Made by a program: the position numbers and the translations under genes. Of a stretch of 64,000 nucleotides of DNA, positions 43,955 to 55,318 are shown one piece after another. The number at the start of each line of letters is the position of its first letter. The first letter of the stretch is position 1. The notes under the pieces were generated by a model. That model was not told where the DNA came from. It did no database searches and saw nothing but the letters and a program-made list of their open reading frames with translations. This DNA is from Talaromyces rugulosus (Eukaryota; Ascomycota; Eurotiomycetes; Eurotiales; Trichocomaceae): assembly GCF_013368755.1 (NCBI RefSeq), contig NC_049561.1:6634001-6698000 (forward strand), written 5' to 3'.

Positions 43955-45826
43955 GCAACACTTGCAAACCCCGCGCCCGTTTCTGTACGAGATGACACAG
44001 GAATGGGACCCGAATGGCGTTGAAAACCTCCTTTTGTTGTGAAATATATTTGCTTCGATTCGTTGTCTCTAATACTTTTTTTGTGTGGCCATTCCCTTTT
44101 TTTGTTTCCAATACAAGTATGTCACGATTGTCAGTCTAACATGTTTATACTATTACCTTGTAATCTTGCACACTCGTAAATCGACTATACTGTATGATGG
44201 ACTGGGGCTGAGACCGACATTAGTGTCGGTACATGTAGTCTGCTCCATAATTGTTTACGTTGGTAAGGCTCTGTCTGATGTTGGTAAGACCTGGCTGGGG
44301 TGGTATTTTTTGCGGCCCGCGAACTAAATACTAGTGCAATGGAACCATGGACTGCCCAAGTATTTTGGTCGAGACATTATTATTCTAGAAGAATGATTAT
44401 TCTTGGTTTCTTGGCTGTGCAGAACGAACAAAAATTCTGCCTTTTGTGGTTTGGTTTGGTTTGTGTTGTCGAGGCGTGGACGGGTTTTTTCCTAATTAGG
44501 AAATATTTTGGTGTCCTTTGTCCTTGCTAAGAAACTGGGACGAACTGAGACAATACAACAGATTGAGAGATCTATTGGGACTGATTAATGGTAATTTATT
44601 CTTTGAATATATAGAAGTAATAAGAAGATAAAAACATTATAATAGTTGTGGTGTGGCCGTTGTAGAGAATATGAGAACATGCGACCGAGCAGCTGACTTG
44701 ACGGATTAGGCAAATATTGATCGAGGGTAATTGATTGACTGTCATATCCTAGAATGTATCTGCACGTTGATGCACCAAGTGTAGAATGCAACTATCAACA
44801 TATATAAGAATAAGGCCAACCTTGTAACTTAGTGATACACAACCCTCAGTTTCAACTCAGACAACGGCATGCCGAAACTGAAACCGGACAACATCCGTCA
44901 TCCCCTAGCACAATCAGGATAGCCAACCGATTGACAGATTGACAGATTGGCAGGAACAGCAACAGGATTAACAAATAATAGACGCGCATCCGCGCGGTCC
45001 ATCAAAGCAGCGACGCTCACAATTTTATAATTTATACCGCAACTGATGTCACTAGCCTCGGAAGGACAAAACACGGGGGGCGAATAGCGATCAGCGGCCA
45101 AAATTGTGAAAATTGTGCCCACGGTCTGATGAGCTACTGACGAGACTACCTGAGACTACTCGAAACTACTGGCTCTCAGACTCCGAGACGGACTGTCCTG
45201 AGACAAAGGCAGTGGAGCGCTACAGCGCTAGCAAATGCTTAGTTGCTGCCCGTTGAGCAGATCGCTGATAATGACGCGGATGGTCGGGGGACAAATTGTG
45301 TAGACTCTACCGAGCAGACTCCAGCACTTGATTGTATTCCTGTGTGTTCTGTCCCGTAAAGAATATAGAGCAACTCCGTACGGAATATTACAAAGGACTC
45401 GGAGTTATGCATATTATGCAGCGGCAAAAGTTGCCAGCCATTGTGCAAACAATGGCCTTGTATGGTGTCTCAGCCCGCTCGCCGCCCCACATAACCCCAT
45501 AGCGACCCACTAGACCCAGTGGATCCGCAGCCCCGTCAGCAGCGGCTCTCAACCAGTCAGAGCCGCAAGAGCCGCGGGATGCAACAACACAGCCTTCCTT
45601 CCCTGGAGATCCGTCCAGCCCCTGCGGCCGCCCAGGGGATGCCGAGACGCACTCTTAACTCTGCTCCTGCCGTCGTCGCTCTCTCTCTCTCTCTCTTTCC
45701 TTTCTGCTTCACTCCTATCACTTTGTCTTCTGGACATCCATTCTTTTTTTTTTAACTTCAAAAACTTGAGCCTCTCGTTGTATACTTTTAATCAATACTC
45801 TCGCTGCTGCTTTTTTCCCTCTCGAC
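43955..45826. other. Intergenic region; GH72 gene promoter
   Basis: 1.9 kb with no convincing gene. There is a CT microsatellite near 45680-45702 and a T-rich leader just before the next ATG. Confidence 0.5.
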
Positions 45827-47467
45827 ATGTTTTTCTCCGCTCTCGCAGGCGCTGCCCTGTTGGCCGGTGGCGCCGTCGCTGCTGACCTGCCTTCTATCGA
45901 AGTCAAGGGCTCCAAGTTCTTCTACAGCAACAATGGCACTCAGTTCTACCTGCGTGGTGTTGCCTACCAGCAGACCCCGACCAACGGCGACCTCTACATC
46001 GACCCGCTGGAAACCCTCGCCGACTGCAAGCGTGACATCCCCTACTTGACCGCAACCAACACAAACACCATCCGTGTCTACTCAGTCGACCCGGCTGCCG
46101 ACCACGATGACTGCATGAGCGCCTTCGCCGACGCTGGCATCTACGTGCTCGTCGACTTGTCCGCCCCCAAGAACGAATCCATCAACCAGGCCGACCCCTC
46201 ATGGAACACTGCCCTGTACTCCCGCTACACCGGCGTCATCGACAACATGAACAAGTACTCCAACGTGCTCGGTTTCTTCGCCGGTAACGAGGTCATCAAC
46301 TCCGCCAACACCACCGCGTCTGCTGCCTACGTCAAGGCCGTCGTGCGCGACGCCAAGGCCTACATCAAGGCCAAGAACTACCGCTCTATTCCCGTTGGTT
46401 ACGCTGCCGCCGATGTCTCCGAGGTCCGTGTTCAGCTCGCCGACTACCTCAACTGCGGTGACCAGTCTGATGCCATTGACTTTTTCGGTGACAATGTCTA
46501 CGAGTGGTGCGATCCTTCCACTTTCCAGACCTCTGGTTATAGCGATATCGTCAAGAACTTTTCTTCGTACTCTGTCCCTTACTTCTTTGCCGAGTACGGA
46601 TGCCGGTCTCCTGCCGATGGTCGTACCTTCAAGAACATCCCTGTCATGTTCGGTGAGAAGATGAACAATGTCTTGAACGGTGGTATTGTCTTTGAGTACT
46701 TCCAGGCCGATAACAAGTTTGGTTCGTCTCAAAATCTTGAACTTTTTACTGTCCAATTGCTAATATGAACAGGTCTCGTGTCTCTGTCTGGCAACTCCAT
46801 CTCCAAGCTCCCTGACTACAACAACTACAAGACTGAAATCGTCAGCGTTAACCCTACTGGAACCGTCAGCTCCAAGTACAGCGCTTCCAACACTGCTGCT
46901 GCCTGCCCCACTGTCGACGCCAACTGGGCCTCTTCCTCCAAGCTGCCCCCTACCCCTAACGAGGAGCTCTGCTCTTGCATGATGGATACCTTGGAATGTG
47001 TCTTGGTTTCTTCCACCTCGACCAAGAGCTACGGTGATCTGTACGGCCAGCTCGGACAGTACGGCGTTCTTGACGGTGTCACTGGCAACTCCACCGAGGG
47101 TACTTATGGCGCCTACAGCATGTGCAGCGAAAAGCAGAAGCTTTCCTTTGCCCTGAACGACTACTACAACTCTCAGTCTGACGAGAACAAGGCGAAGGCT
47201 TGCGACTTCAAGGGTGCTGCCACCACCACTACTTCCTCGAGCCCCTCTGGCACTTGCTCGTCCCTGCTTCAGGAAGCTGCCAGCGGCACTGGTGTTGTCA
47301 CTTCTTCTCCCAGCGGTAGCTCCGGCTCCGGCTCCGGCGCTGCCGCCACCTCCAGCGGTCTCGGCATGCCAATCAACTCTCCCAGCACCATCTCTGTTGG
47401 TGCCTGGCAGTTGGGTGCCTACGTCGCCGCTGCCGTCTTCACTGGCGCTGGTATGATCTTGCTGTAA
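45827..47467 (+). CDS. gel: GPI-anchored beta-1,3-glucanosyltransferase, GH72 (Gel/Gas)
   Basis: Exons 45827-46721 and 46773-47467 give 529 residues. A signal peptide (1-19) precedes a GH72 domain with both catalytic acids: Glu155 in GFFAGNEVIN and Glu256 in PYFFAEYGCRS. A cysteine-rich X8/CBM43 module follows (ELCSCMMDTLECVLV to AYSMCSEKQ), so this is the GH72+ subgroup. The tail is Ser/Gly-rich with a hydrophobic GPI-attachment end (GAYVAAAVFTGAGMILL). It elongates and branches beta-1,3-glucan at the outer membrane face. The single 51-bp intron breaks a Gly codon just before LVSLSGNSI. Which of the several Gel paralogues it is cannot be settled by eye. Confidence 0.95.
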
Positions 47468-48602
47468 ACATGTCAAATTTTTTTTATATTAGAATCTACA
47501 CAACCACAACCTTTTCCTGTATTTTAGAGCTCCCGTTTTTTTTTAGCAAGGAAACTTGACAAAAAGAAAGTTTGTGGTTGTTTTTGTCTTCTCCCAAAAC
47601 CCGATTCAATGTATTTATTTTAACCTTTCTCTCTCTCTCTCTTGGCTGTGATGACTAGCAGCGCTTTGGATTTATTTACTTTTTATGTTGGTTAGCTTTG
47701 CCTGTTTGGTTCGAAAGTGCACATTGATTTGATTTGGATAGTTCCTACACATAATATCATTTGTAATGATTGTTTATATTACTTGTTTTCCTTGATTTCG
47801 TATGGATAATCCAAGTGGGATATACCACTGTCAACGTTGAATATGCTATGTAAGCCTGGTAGGTATTATTGAACGTAATATTGAACTCTTCTATTTTTTA
47901 AAGAAACAGTTGACAACATCTGAATGAATGAATAACATTAATTGATGACTGACTGACTGATACCTATCCACATTCTCCAAACGCCGTTAAAAAAAAAAAA
48001 GAACCAACCAGATAGAGCAAAGAAAACAACAAGAACGATAAAAAAGTAGCCCTGTATGTATGTATATTAGATGGGAATGGAGACAGACACATAATGATAT
48101 GTAATTGTCTGATCGATTCTTTTTTTTTCCATCCCAACCATTGACAAATCACAACTCTCAAAAGCAGAAGCAGACGCAGACGAACAAAAAAAAAAAGAGC
48201 AACAACGCAGTAACCTTCTTGATAGAGGGATTATGTAGAGTTCATATATGCAAAGCCGAGTTCAAAACATGCCATCCACCCAGCTAGACAATGTGTGTAT
48301 GTGTATGTGTGTGGGTGAGAGAGAGAGAGAGAGACGTCGCCTCCATTCATCATACAAAGCGAGTCAGTGCCTCTATGTAAAATTATTAAAACAATGCAAA
48401 TATGCATGCATGGCAATGATGAGATTCAAACATTCAAAAAAATCAAAAGATCAAAAAGAAACATTAACGCTGTCAACTGTTTAAAAAAAAAAAAGAGCAT
48501 GTATGTTTGCGTATATGGTATCACTGTCAATTGACAACAACGAACAAAAAAAGAACTGCTGTCGATAAATGGATGATGAGGTTTTTTGAAGTGTTTTATT
48601 CT
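47468..48602. other. Convergent intergenic region, AT-rich
   Basis: 1.1 kb between convergent stops, with T and A homopolymers, CT near 47629-47641, GA at about 48318-48334 and TGTATG repeats. No gene is seen. Confidence 0.5.
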
Positions 48603-50819
48603 CTAAAACATGCCGAGGAATTTGGATTTGGATTTTTCTCCTACAGCAAACACATTAGTAAAGAACACATGGATGCGAAGAGAGAGAGAGAGAGAGAAAG
48701 GTACCTCTGGTGTTGGATGGTGATCGGTCTTTCTTTTTTCGCGACTTTGCTGCTGTCATGGGATCTGCCCCAGCAGCTGCGTTCCGGATGGCTTTCAGAC
48801 GTGTTTGCGCGCGTGGCTCACCCTGGTCGGCTGCCTTGACATACCACACATTCGCCTCGAGAGCGTCGGGGTGGCAGCCAATGCCGGTCTCGGTGAAGAA
48901 TCCAAACGTGTATTCAGCTTTTGGGAGACCTGTTCCTGATTAGCACGGAATTATTAAAAATTTTGGCAAGTTAAGATGGGATATATACCCTGGATGGCAG
49001 CCTGGCGAGCCCATTCGTACGCCTCCATCTCGTCCTTTTCGAGAATCGGGTCTGCGCCAATCATGTACCACGCACACAAAGCAAGCTGGGCCTCTGGATG
49101 ACCCATCTGCGCTGCTGCCGTGTAGAAATGGATGCTCAGCGCCGGGTCGACCGGGCAGTTGAGTTCGCCAATCTCGTAAGCGTGGCCCATGCGGTAGTTG
49201 GCATCGGAATGGCCCAAGTCGGCCGATTTGGTAAACAGCTGAGCCGCGTACGGCTCGTCCTTGAACACATCATCGCCAAAGCCATTCTCATGCAGCAAAC
49301 CCAGTTCGAATGGTGCCGAGTTGTACTGAAAGTCAGCCGCCTCCGCCGCCCGCTTCAGCCATTTCAATCCCTCCCGGTACCGCTTCCCCAGACCCAGGTC
49401 GCCAGACAGACAGGCTCGGCCGAGTCGCAATAATGCGCCGGGGTGGTTTTTCACACCTGCATTGCGATAGAAATTCATGGCTTTAGGCCCATCTACTCGA
49501 CAGCCCCAGCCAAACTCGTTACACAAGCCCGCTCGATATGCGGCTTCTGCATGTCCATGCTTGCTGGCTGCTACGAATAGGGGCAGTGCACGTTCATGGT
49601 CGATTTTGCCCTTGTTAAACAGTCCAGACGAGTATCCATCTCCGAGGTAGTACTGCGCAAACGGATAGCTGCGGTCTGCAAGCCGCTGCAGAATCGCCTT
49701 GGCCTCGATTAATAGGCGAGAACGTGTAATGTCGGGGGCCACGCCTTTATCTTTCCCCCCCGAGACTGGCTTTGGATCTTCGTCCTGGTTGGAATACATT
49801 TCCTGGACCGCGCTGATCATAAAAACGGCAAACTCGTACTGAACGGCCGGGTCGTTGGTTTTCTTCACATTTCCCAGGTACATCTCAAAGGTCTGCTTGT
49901 GGCTGAGTAGCGAAACATTGTTTCCGAGCAGCATTCTCAGGTTCTCGTTGTTTTTTGCTGCTGGTGACGGCGCCGGTTGCGGATATGATGTGTTGATCAG
50001 ATCTACAAATGTCGACATGGGTCGCGTATCCGGAGAGTAATTCGACGAGCGGCGAGCCTGAACGTTGGCCAAGAAATTCGGTGAACGGCTTCTGAGATCG
50101 GATGTCGAAGAGTACGCAGATACTGGGCGTGGTTGTTTTCCTGGTGCTAACAGCTGGTTAGGATTGGCGAGGTACTCTGCTGACGAAGAACCCGAGCGCT
50201 GCCCAGTGGGAGAATCGCGAAAGGGACGATGGTGGTATTGTAGAGGGTGGTAGTCCATCTGCTGGGAGCTGTCTAGACTTCCCTGAGACGAGTTGGAGTT
50301 GTGGTAGGCTTTTGACACTGAATCTTGTCGGTCCGTTGATCCACGCTTGGAGCTGTCATCTTTGTCGTTGCCGACTAATGACCATGATCCGGTGCTGGCA
50401 GATGCATGACGGTTGGCGGCCATATTGGGAGCCATCGAATCAACTCGGACAGGAAATTTTGGCTCTTCGGAAATCTTCATGCCCGAAAACGACTGATCCA
50501 GAAACGACGACTCGTTGCCAACGTCGTCCGAATTCTCAATAACTGCACTGGACGCCTGAGGAATAGCAACTGAATCGTCGATTCGCACGGGCGACAGCGG
50601 CGAACGGTGTATGTGTGCTTCGTTATCAACCTGCAAGGGAGACAGGGCTGCCGACTTCCTCTTGACGGTAGTTGGGCTGGATGGGCCCTCGGAGAGATCC
50701 ATATTGGGGACCTGTGGAAGATCTGAGTTCGGGTGCGGCGGTGGGGGTGACGCGCGGATGTATACGGGAGGCGGAGGAGAGATAGAGGGATGAACACGGT
50801 CAGCGACAAAGTTGGCCAT
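48603..50819 (-). CDS. Chitin synthase activator, Sel1-repeat (Chs4/Skt5 type)
   Basis: Exons 50819-48989, 48935-48705 and 48640-48603 give 699 residues. The N-terminal 300 residues are Ser/Pro-rich and disordered. From about residue 320 come several Sel1-like repeats (FAQYYLGDGYSSGLFNKGKI, AAYRAGLCNEFGWGCR, ALLRLGRACLSGDLGLG, ANYRMGHAYEIGELNCPVD, AEYTFGFFTETGIGCHPDAL). The end is basic, KSRKKKDRSP to KSKFLGMF. Skt5/Chs4 recruits and activates the Chs3-type (class IV) chitin synthase at the bud neck or septum. No CaaX box is present in the spliced form; if the last intron were retained, the frame would end CVLY. The GA-rich tract 48679-48697 lies in that intron. The presumed partner enzyme is encoded at 55.3-59.0 kb. 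Confidence 0.92.
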
Positions 50820-53415
50820 TGGGACGAAATCGAATTGCTCAAAGGGAAGCAGTGGACGGAATTGGCGTAAGTGGAGGCTGTGTCATGGACGTTGAATGAC
50901 TGGCCGGGCGGAGTATTAACAGTCGGAAGGGGGTGAAAAAAAAGTCGGACAAATAGAGATCAAGACGATGACGCCTGTCTACTCAGACTCATGTGCCACG
51001 TTATTATCGCTTCGTCATAGGTGTTTTGAGTGTTGCGGGCGGAGGAGACACCGGCGCCCGTGGGCGAAAGGCTCGGAGGGCGACAAGACTGCCCTGCATA
51101 GCAGACATAAATCAGTACGTACAGATGACCCACGAGACGATGTCGATCAGACAATCTCCAACAAAGCTTGAAGGGCGGACAGAAGGGCGTGTTTCGCATT
51201 GTTTGCAATTACATGCGTGCATTCAGGGCCAGGGCGGAGTCTGTCTTACCTGGGCTGACTTGATCCGAACCCGGTCTTAGTTGGAAGCAGCTCAAGAAGC
51301 GCGTGTTTCCTGAGGTGCAATTCCAGACTCAGTCAGTGTCTCCAATCCCTTTGTAGGTCGTCACGAAAGGGCTGACTGGGAGGGGCGTTGACGGGGATGG
51401 CGATGCGATGGAGGTGGTTGATGGTTGGTCTTGACAGGTGGAGGAGGAGGGCGGCAGCGGCAGTTCGCAGACAAGCGGGACCCGCCTGGTGGTGATTCGC
51501 AATCCTAATCGACAATTTACAAACAATATGGAAATAGTGCTGGCAGGGAAAATAATCCAGGTTTTTTTTACACGCTCTGTTTTTCCCGCATTATTCGTCC
51601 ATCCGAAATCAGCCAGCCTAAAAACCCAAGTACGAAATGATACATTGACCCAGACACTAACCATGCAAAGCAGCAGCCAGTCGCAGCGCTGGCGCCCCGC
51701 TGCAAGGTGCAGAAGCTCGCCAGAGTGAGACAAGAGACAAAGACGTGATGAATCTGACAACAGGTGGCGGACCTGCTCCTGGCCATTGGCGCTTCTGAAC
51801 TTTGAAGTAACGCTGCTATTTGGCTGCGCTAATGTTAGCGTGTATAGTAGGTACTACTACGTACGTGTATTTTTATTATTGTACAAGTTTCCTATAAATT
51901 TATATCATTTACTATTATTTTACTAGTTGACTGTGACCTTGAAGAATGGTAATCTATGTATACAGCAGAACCAGGCCATAATCGAATCTTAATTTATACT
52001 TGTGATATCACTCATACCCCTTTCCATGCCCCCCCACTATAATTGACCTTTACTATTTAATCTAGGTACACCCAGAACCCGAGCCGAAAAGTCAAACTCT
52101 ATGATCCGTGCCCTGGACATATTGATGAATCCAATATTATTGAGTAATAATAATAAATAACGCACGCAATAGTATTTCTGCGCAGTCACTGCCAAGCCTC
52201 TTGGCTGCAAAATACGGTATGCAAAAATTACACCATGAAACAAGACTACCCACAAGAGGACTAGCGCTGGAAACAGACCAATAGGAAGCAGCCGCTCTCT
52301 CGGCTGGATCTCCCGTGCGTTCGGCGAGCTAGTCCCAGAATGGAAAGTCGCTGAGACACGGACGGCGATTCTAATATTAGAAATCTTGATGTTTTTGATG
52401 TCAAATGGTAACTTGTACCCAGGCAGAGCGGTGAGAAGAGTCGAAGAACAAGGGTGAAGACAGGGGAAAGTTTTCAAAGGAGTAAAAAAGACGCGCGTAT
52501 CCAATGGCCGATCGTTATTAACCAAGGACCCATTCGGCGCGCCGTATCCGTGCACCCTGTGGGGAACGCTTTTTTACTTTTAGTTTATGCTTTTGGCGGC
52601 TCTGCTCGCTAGATCTATACGTATCCAGTAGTCCGAGACGAGGTTTTCCACTGTTGCCTCTTTTTTTTTTTTTTTTGGTGCCGTCCTCAACAGTCAAGAC
52701 TGTGAAGAAAAGTGGATGCGTATTTGTGGTGCGCGCCACTCATTAATGAGGGCAACCGTGACATTAATTGTTTACTGCGGCCCTCAGCTGAGCTCGATTA
52801 CTGTAAATGGCAATTTTCCAGACGTATTACTCTGGTTCAGCTCAGGGTGCGGCTGACCATTCGCTGGAAGTACTCTGTACTCCGATTATTATTTTGTTAC
52901 TTTTCTGGGCACGCATGCGACTAAAAAAAAATACACGATTCGTTGGCAGTTTCCGCGATGTGTATGACTCGCAATTTGCTGCTGTAGCTGCATAGAAAGT
53001 TTTCAGCTTCGTATTTCTTCGTATAATAATATTAATATCTAAAACAATAGCGACTCATACTTCCTGTGTCAATTTTCAAAGGGCTTGGTGGGTTTGCGAT
53101 GCAGTATGTGAAACCCTAACCCTAATCGGAAGAATCGCATACAATTCCCTACCACAAAACCCCTCGATTGTCAATAGTACGCCACGGTCACAATATGAAA
53201 AAAGCACGTGTGTGATAAGCTAGATCAGAAAAATACGAGATTTTTGAGTCTATGCCATATGGCACTGATAGCTAGCTCGAACTCTGAAAAGTCTACTCTA
53301 CGCGGCGCCGGTTACCCCGCCTAAAACTCGTATCATCAAATTATCTACTCTGAATGACTGCACGAACAGCCCTATACGTCCAACAAAATATACAACACTT
53401 GAAAGTAAATTAAAA
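50820..53415. other. Long intergenic region
   Basis: 2.6 kb with no convincing gene. The activator promoter is at the left end. The minus-strand frames at 51329-51760 and 52037-52555 lack a good start and any recognisable domain. Positions 51840-52160 are AT-rich, and a T tract lies near 52660. A telomere-like CCCTAACCCTAA word occurs at about 53112-53123. Confidence 0.5.
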
Positions 53416-54051
53416 ATGACAGCCATAGAATCTGTCCTCCCACGTCCCTCACAGATACGGCCTATCCACACATCCCGGCTCTTACTGCGGCCGTTCAAAT
53501 GGACCGACCTGGACAACTTTGTCAAACTCCGCTCATCGCCCGAGGTTATGCAGTGGACGCACCAGGGACGCATTGACGATTCACTTGACCAGACCAAGAA
53601 ATGGATGCAACAATTCATCTTGTCAGACAATGACGAGCGTCCGATCGAGAACTATAATTTCGCCGTCTTCCTACGAAATAACCGAGACGATAATGTACAG
53701 GAAACTGAAGAAGAGGGATCGTTTATTGGCGTGTGTGGATTGACTGCTCTGAGCTCGCTGCCTGTTTCGCCGCGGCCTATCTTTGGGTATATGTTCCTGC
53801 CAGAAACATGGGGAAAGGGCTATGGAACTGAAGCCGTGCGCGGGTTTCAGGATGCATGGTGGGAGATGCTTGCATCGCGCCTGGACCCTGCGGCTGTAGC
53901 AGAAGTAGGAATAATCCGTGCGGTGACGATCGACGCGAATCTTCCGAGTATGAATATTCTGCGAAAATGTGGTTGGGTTGTGGATGATACTGTCCCGGAA
54001 CAGGAACGGATTGTTCGGTGGGTGTTGAGGAAAGCAGGAACCACCAAGTAG
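53416..54051 (+). CDS. GNAT N-acetyltransferase (RimJ/RimL-like)
   Basis: A single exon of 211 residues. The N-terminal strand SRLLLRPFKWTDLDNFVKL is the usual Acetyltransf_3 opening. The acetyl-CoA loop is in PETWGKGYGTEAVRGF (x-x-G-x-G-x-G/A type) and the C-terminal part is ANLPSMNILRKCGWVVD, the typical beta6/7 segment of the family. Such small fungal GNATs acetylate proteins, amino acids or small amines; the substrate is not evident. It is intronless and sits alone between long intergenic stretches. Confidence 0.88.
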   Translation: MTAIESVLPRPSQIRPIHTSRLLLRPFKWTDLDNFVKLRSSPEVMQWTHQGRIDDSLDQTKKWMQQFILSDNDERPIENYNFAVFLRNNRDDNVQETEEEGSFIGVCGLTALSSLPVSPRPIFGYMFLPETWGKGYGTEAVRGFQDAWWEMLASRLDPAAVAEVGIIRAVTIDANLPSMNILRKCGWVVDDTVPEQERIVRWVLRKAGTTK

Positions 54052-55318
54052 CAACTACATGTACTGCATCATATTACTATATGTCCATTATACCCCGATG
54101 TTTGCATGAGATAGATACAGATATCGAAAAACTGTTCGAAACCCTAGATAAGAAAGGGTACTAAAATGTAAATGTGATAAATCAGAGATTACTGTAGCTG
54201 ACCGTGAATATCGGAATCAAGACACGATGCATTTGCATGGCCCTCTGGAAATACATATCAAAATTAATTGTGTAGTAGTCGGAAATCTTCTATTAATATT
54301 TACTGATATCAGATGCCAAAGAATGAATGGCGTAATAATACGGTATACCGAAATACGATTATGCACTGCACAACTCATCACATGACTACATCAGCATAGT
54401 TTAATTGGCTTAAATCAATGCACAGCCCCACTGTACCCCCACAAATGCTAAAAATACAGGCTGCATCGAGCCAATCACGGCGGGGCAGGCTGTTGCTGGG
54501 GGATGGCGACCCAGGTAAACACCAAGCACATAATAATAAATCATATTATTATTTACACAGCACTACATACTCAGTAAAATAATTAGTATTCTAGAATGGT
54601 TTTCTTTTTATGCCATCTTCTAACAAAAAAAATCCAAAATCAAACAGTCGATCCCTAGCGGAATTAGCCTTGCTTCCAAGCGAGCGTGAAAGAAGCGGCG
54701 CCCCCTGACCCGGTTCCAGCCTAGTCGGTCGTGCTTGTCTTGACCACGCCTGCTGTTGTCTCAGTATAGTAACCGCTAATTTTTGCCCCCCTCCAGCACA
54801 TCCTGCTTGCTTCAACCTTGCTCGGCTTCATGACCGCGACAAAGTAATCCGGCAGGCACCGTGGGAATCATCCTCCAGCCTTTGCTTTCTACACGCCGCT
54901 CGTTCAGGTGTCTGTTGTCGTTCGCTGCCCCCTTTTTTCGTCTCTCGTTCGCCGGTCGGCCGCCGGTCGAACAAGCCTCACTTCGGGCTTGCAAGTATTT
55001 TTGTTCGCATCCATTCGCCATCATTTCGCTTGAATCGATAAACATCGCGAATTATCATTGTTTTCGGCCGGTTTTTACGCTTCGTTCGTTGTTAAACTCC
55101 ATCGTTTCGACCATCTTGCAATTAGCCAGTTAGACGATCTTTCACAACTCTCAATGTGCACTGCGTGATCTCCGACTGCGTACCCCCATCGATTAATTGA
55201 GGCTGCCATCAACGTGGCTGCTCAAAACTTCGTGGTGAGATCTTCGATCCGTGGAATGCATACGCCTGGCTAACATTCCTCCCGGTTAGGTCCGTACAAC
55301 ATCATCCGTCGCAACCTC
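54052..55318. other. Intergenic: chitin synthase promoter and leader
   Basis: 1.27 kb without a gene. The last 450 bases are CT-rich with many TTCG words, consistent with a long chitin synthase leader. Confidence 0.45.

Noticed and set aside
51329..51760. 143-residue minus-strand frame in the long intergenic region
   Set aside because: No domain, unusual composition and no splice or promoter support.
52037..52555. 172-residue minus-strand frame
   Set aside because: Starts at GTG, no recognised domain, AT-rich end; probably chance.
53110..53124. Telomere-like CCCTAACCCTAA word
   Set aside because: Only two units, surrounded by normal gene content; not a telomere or clear fusion site.
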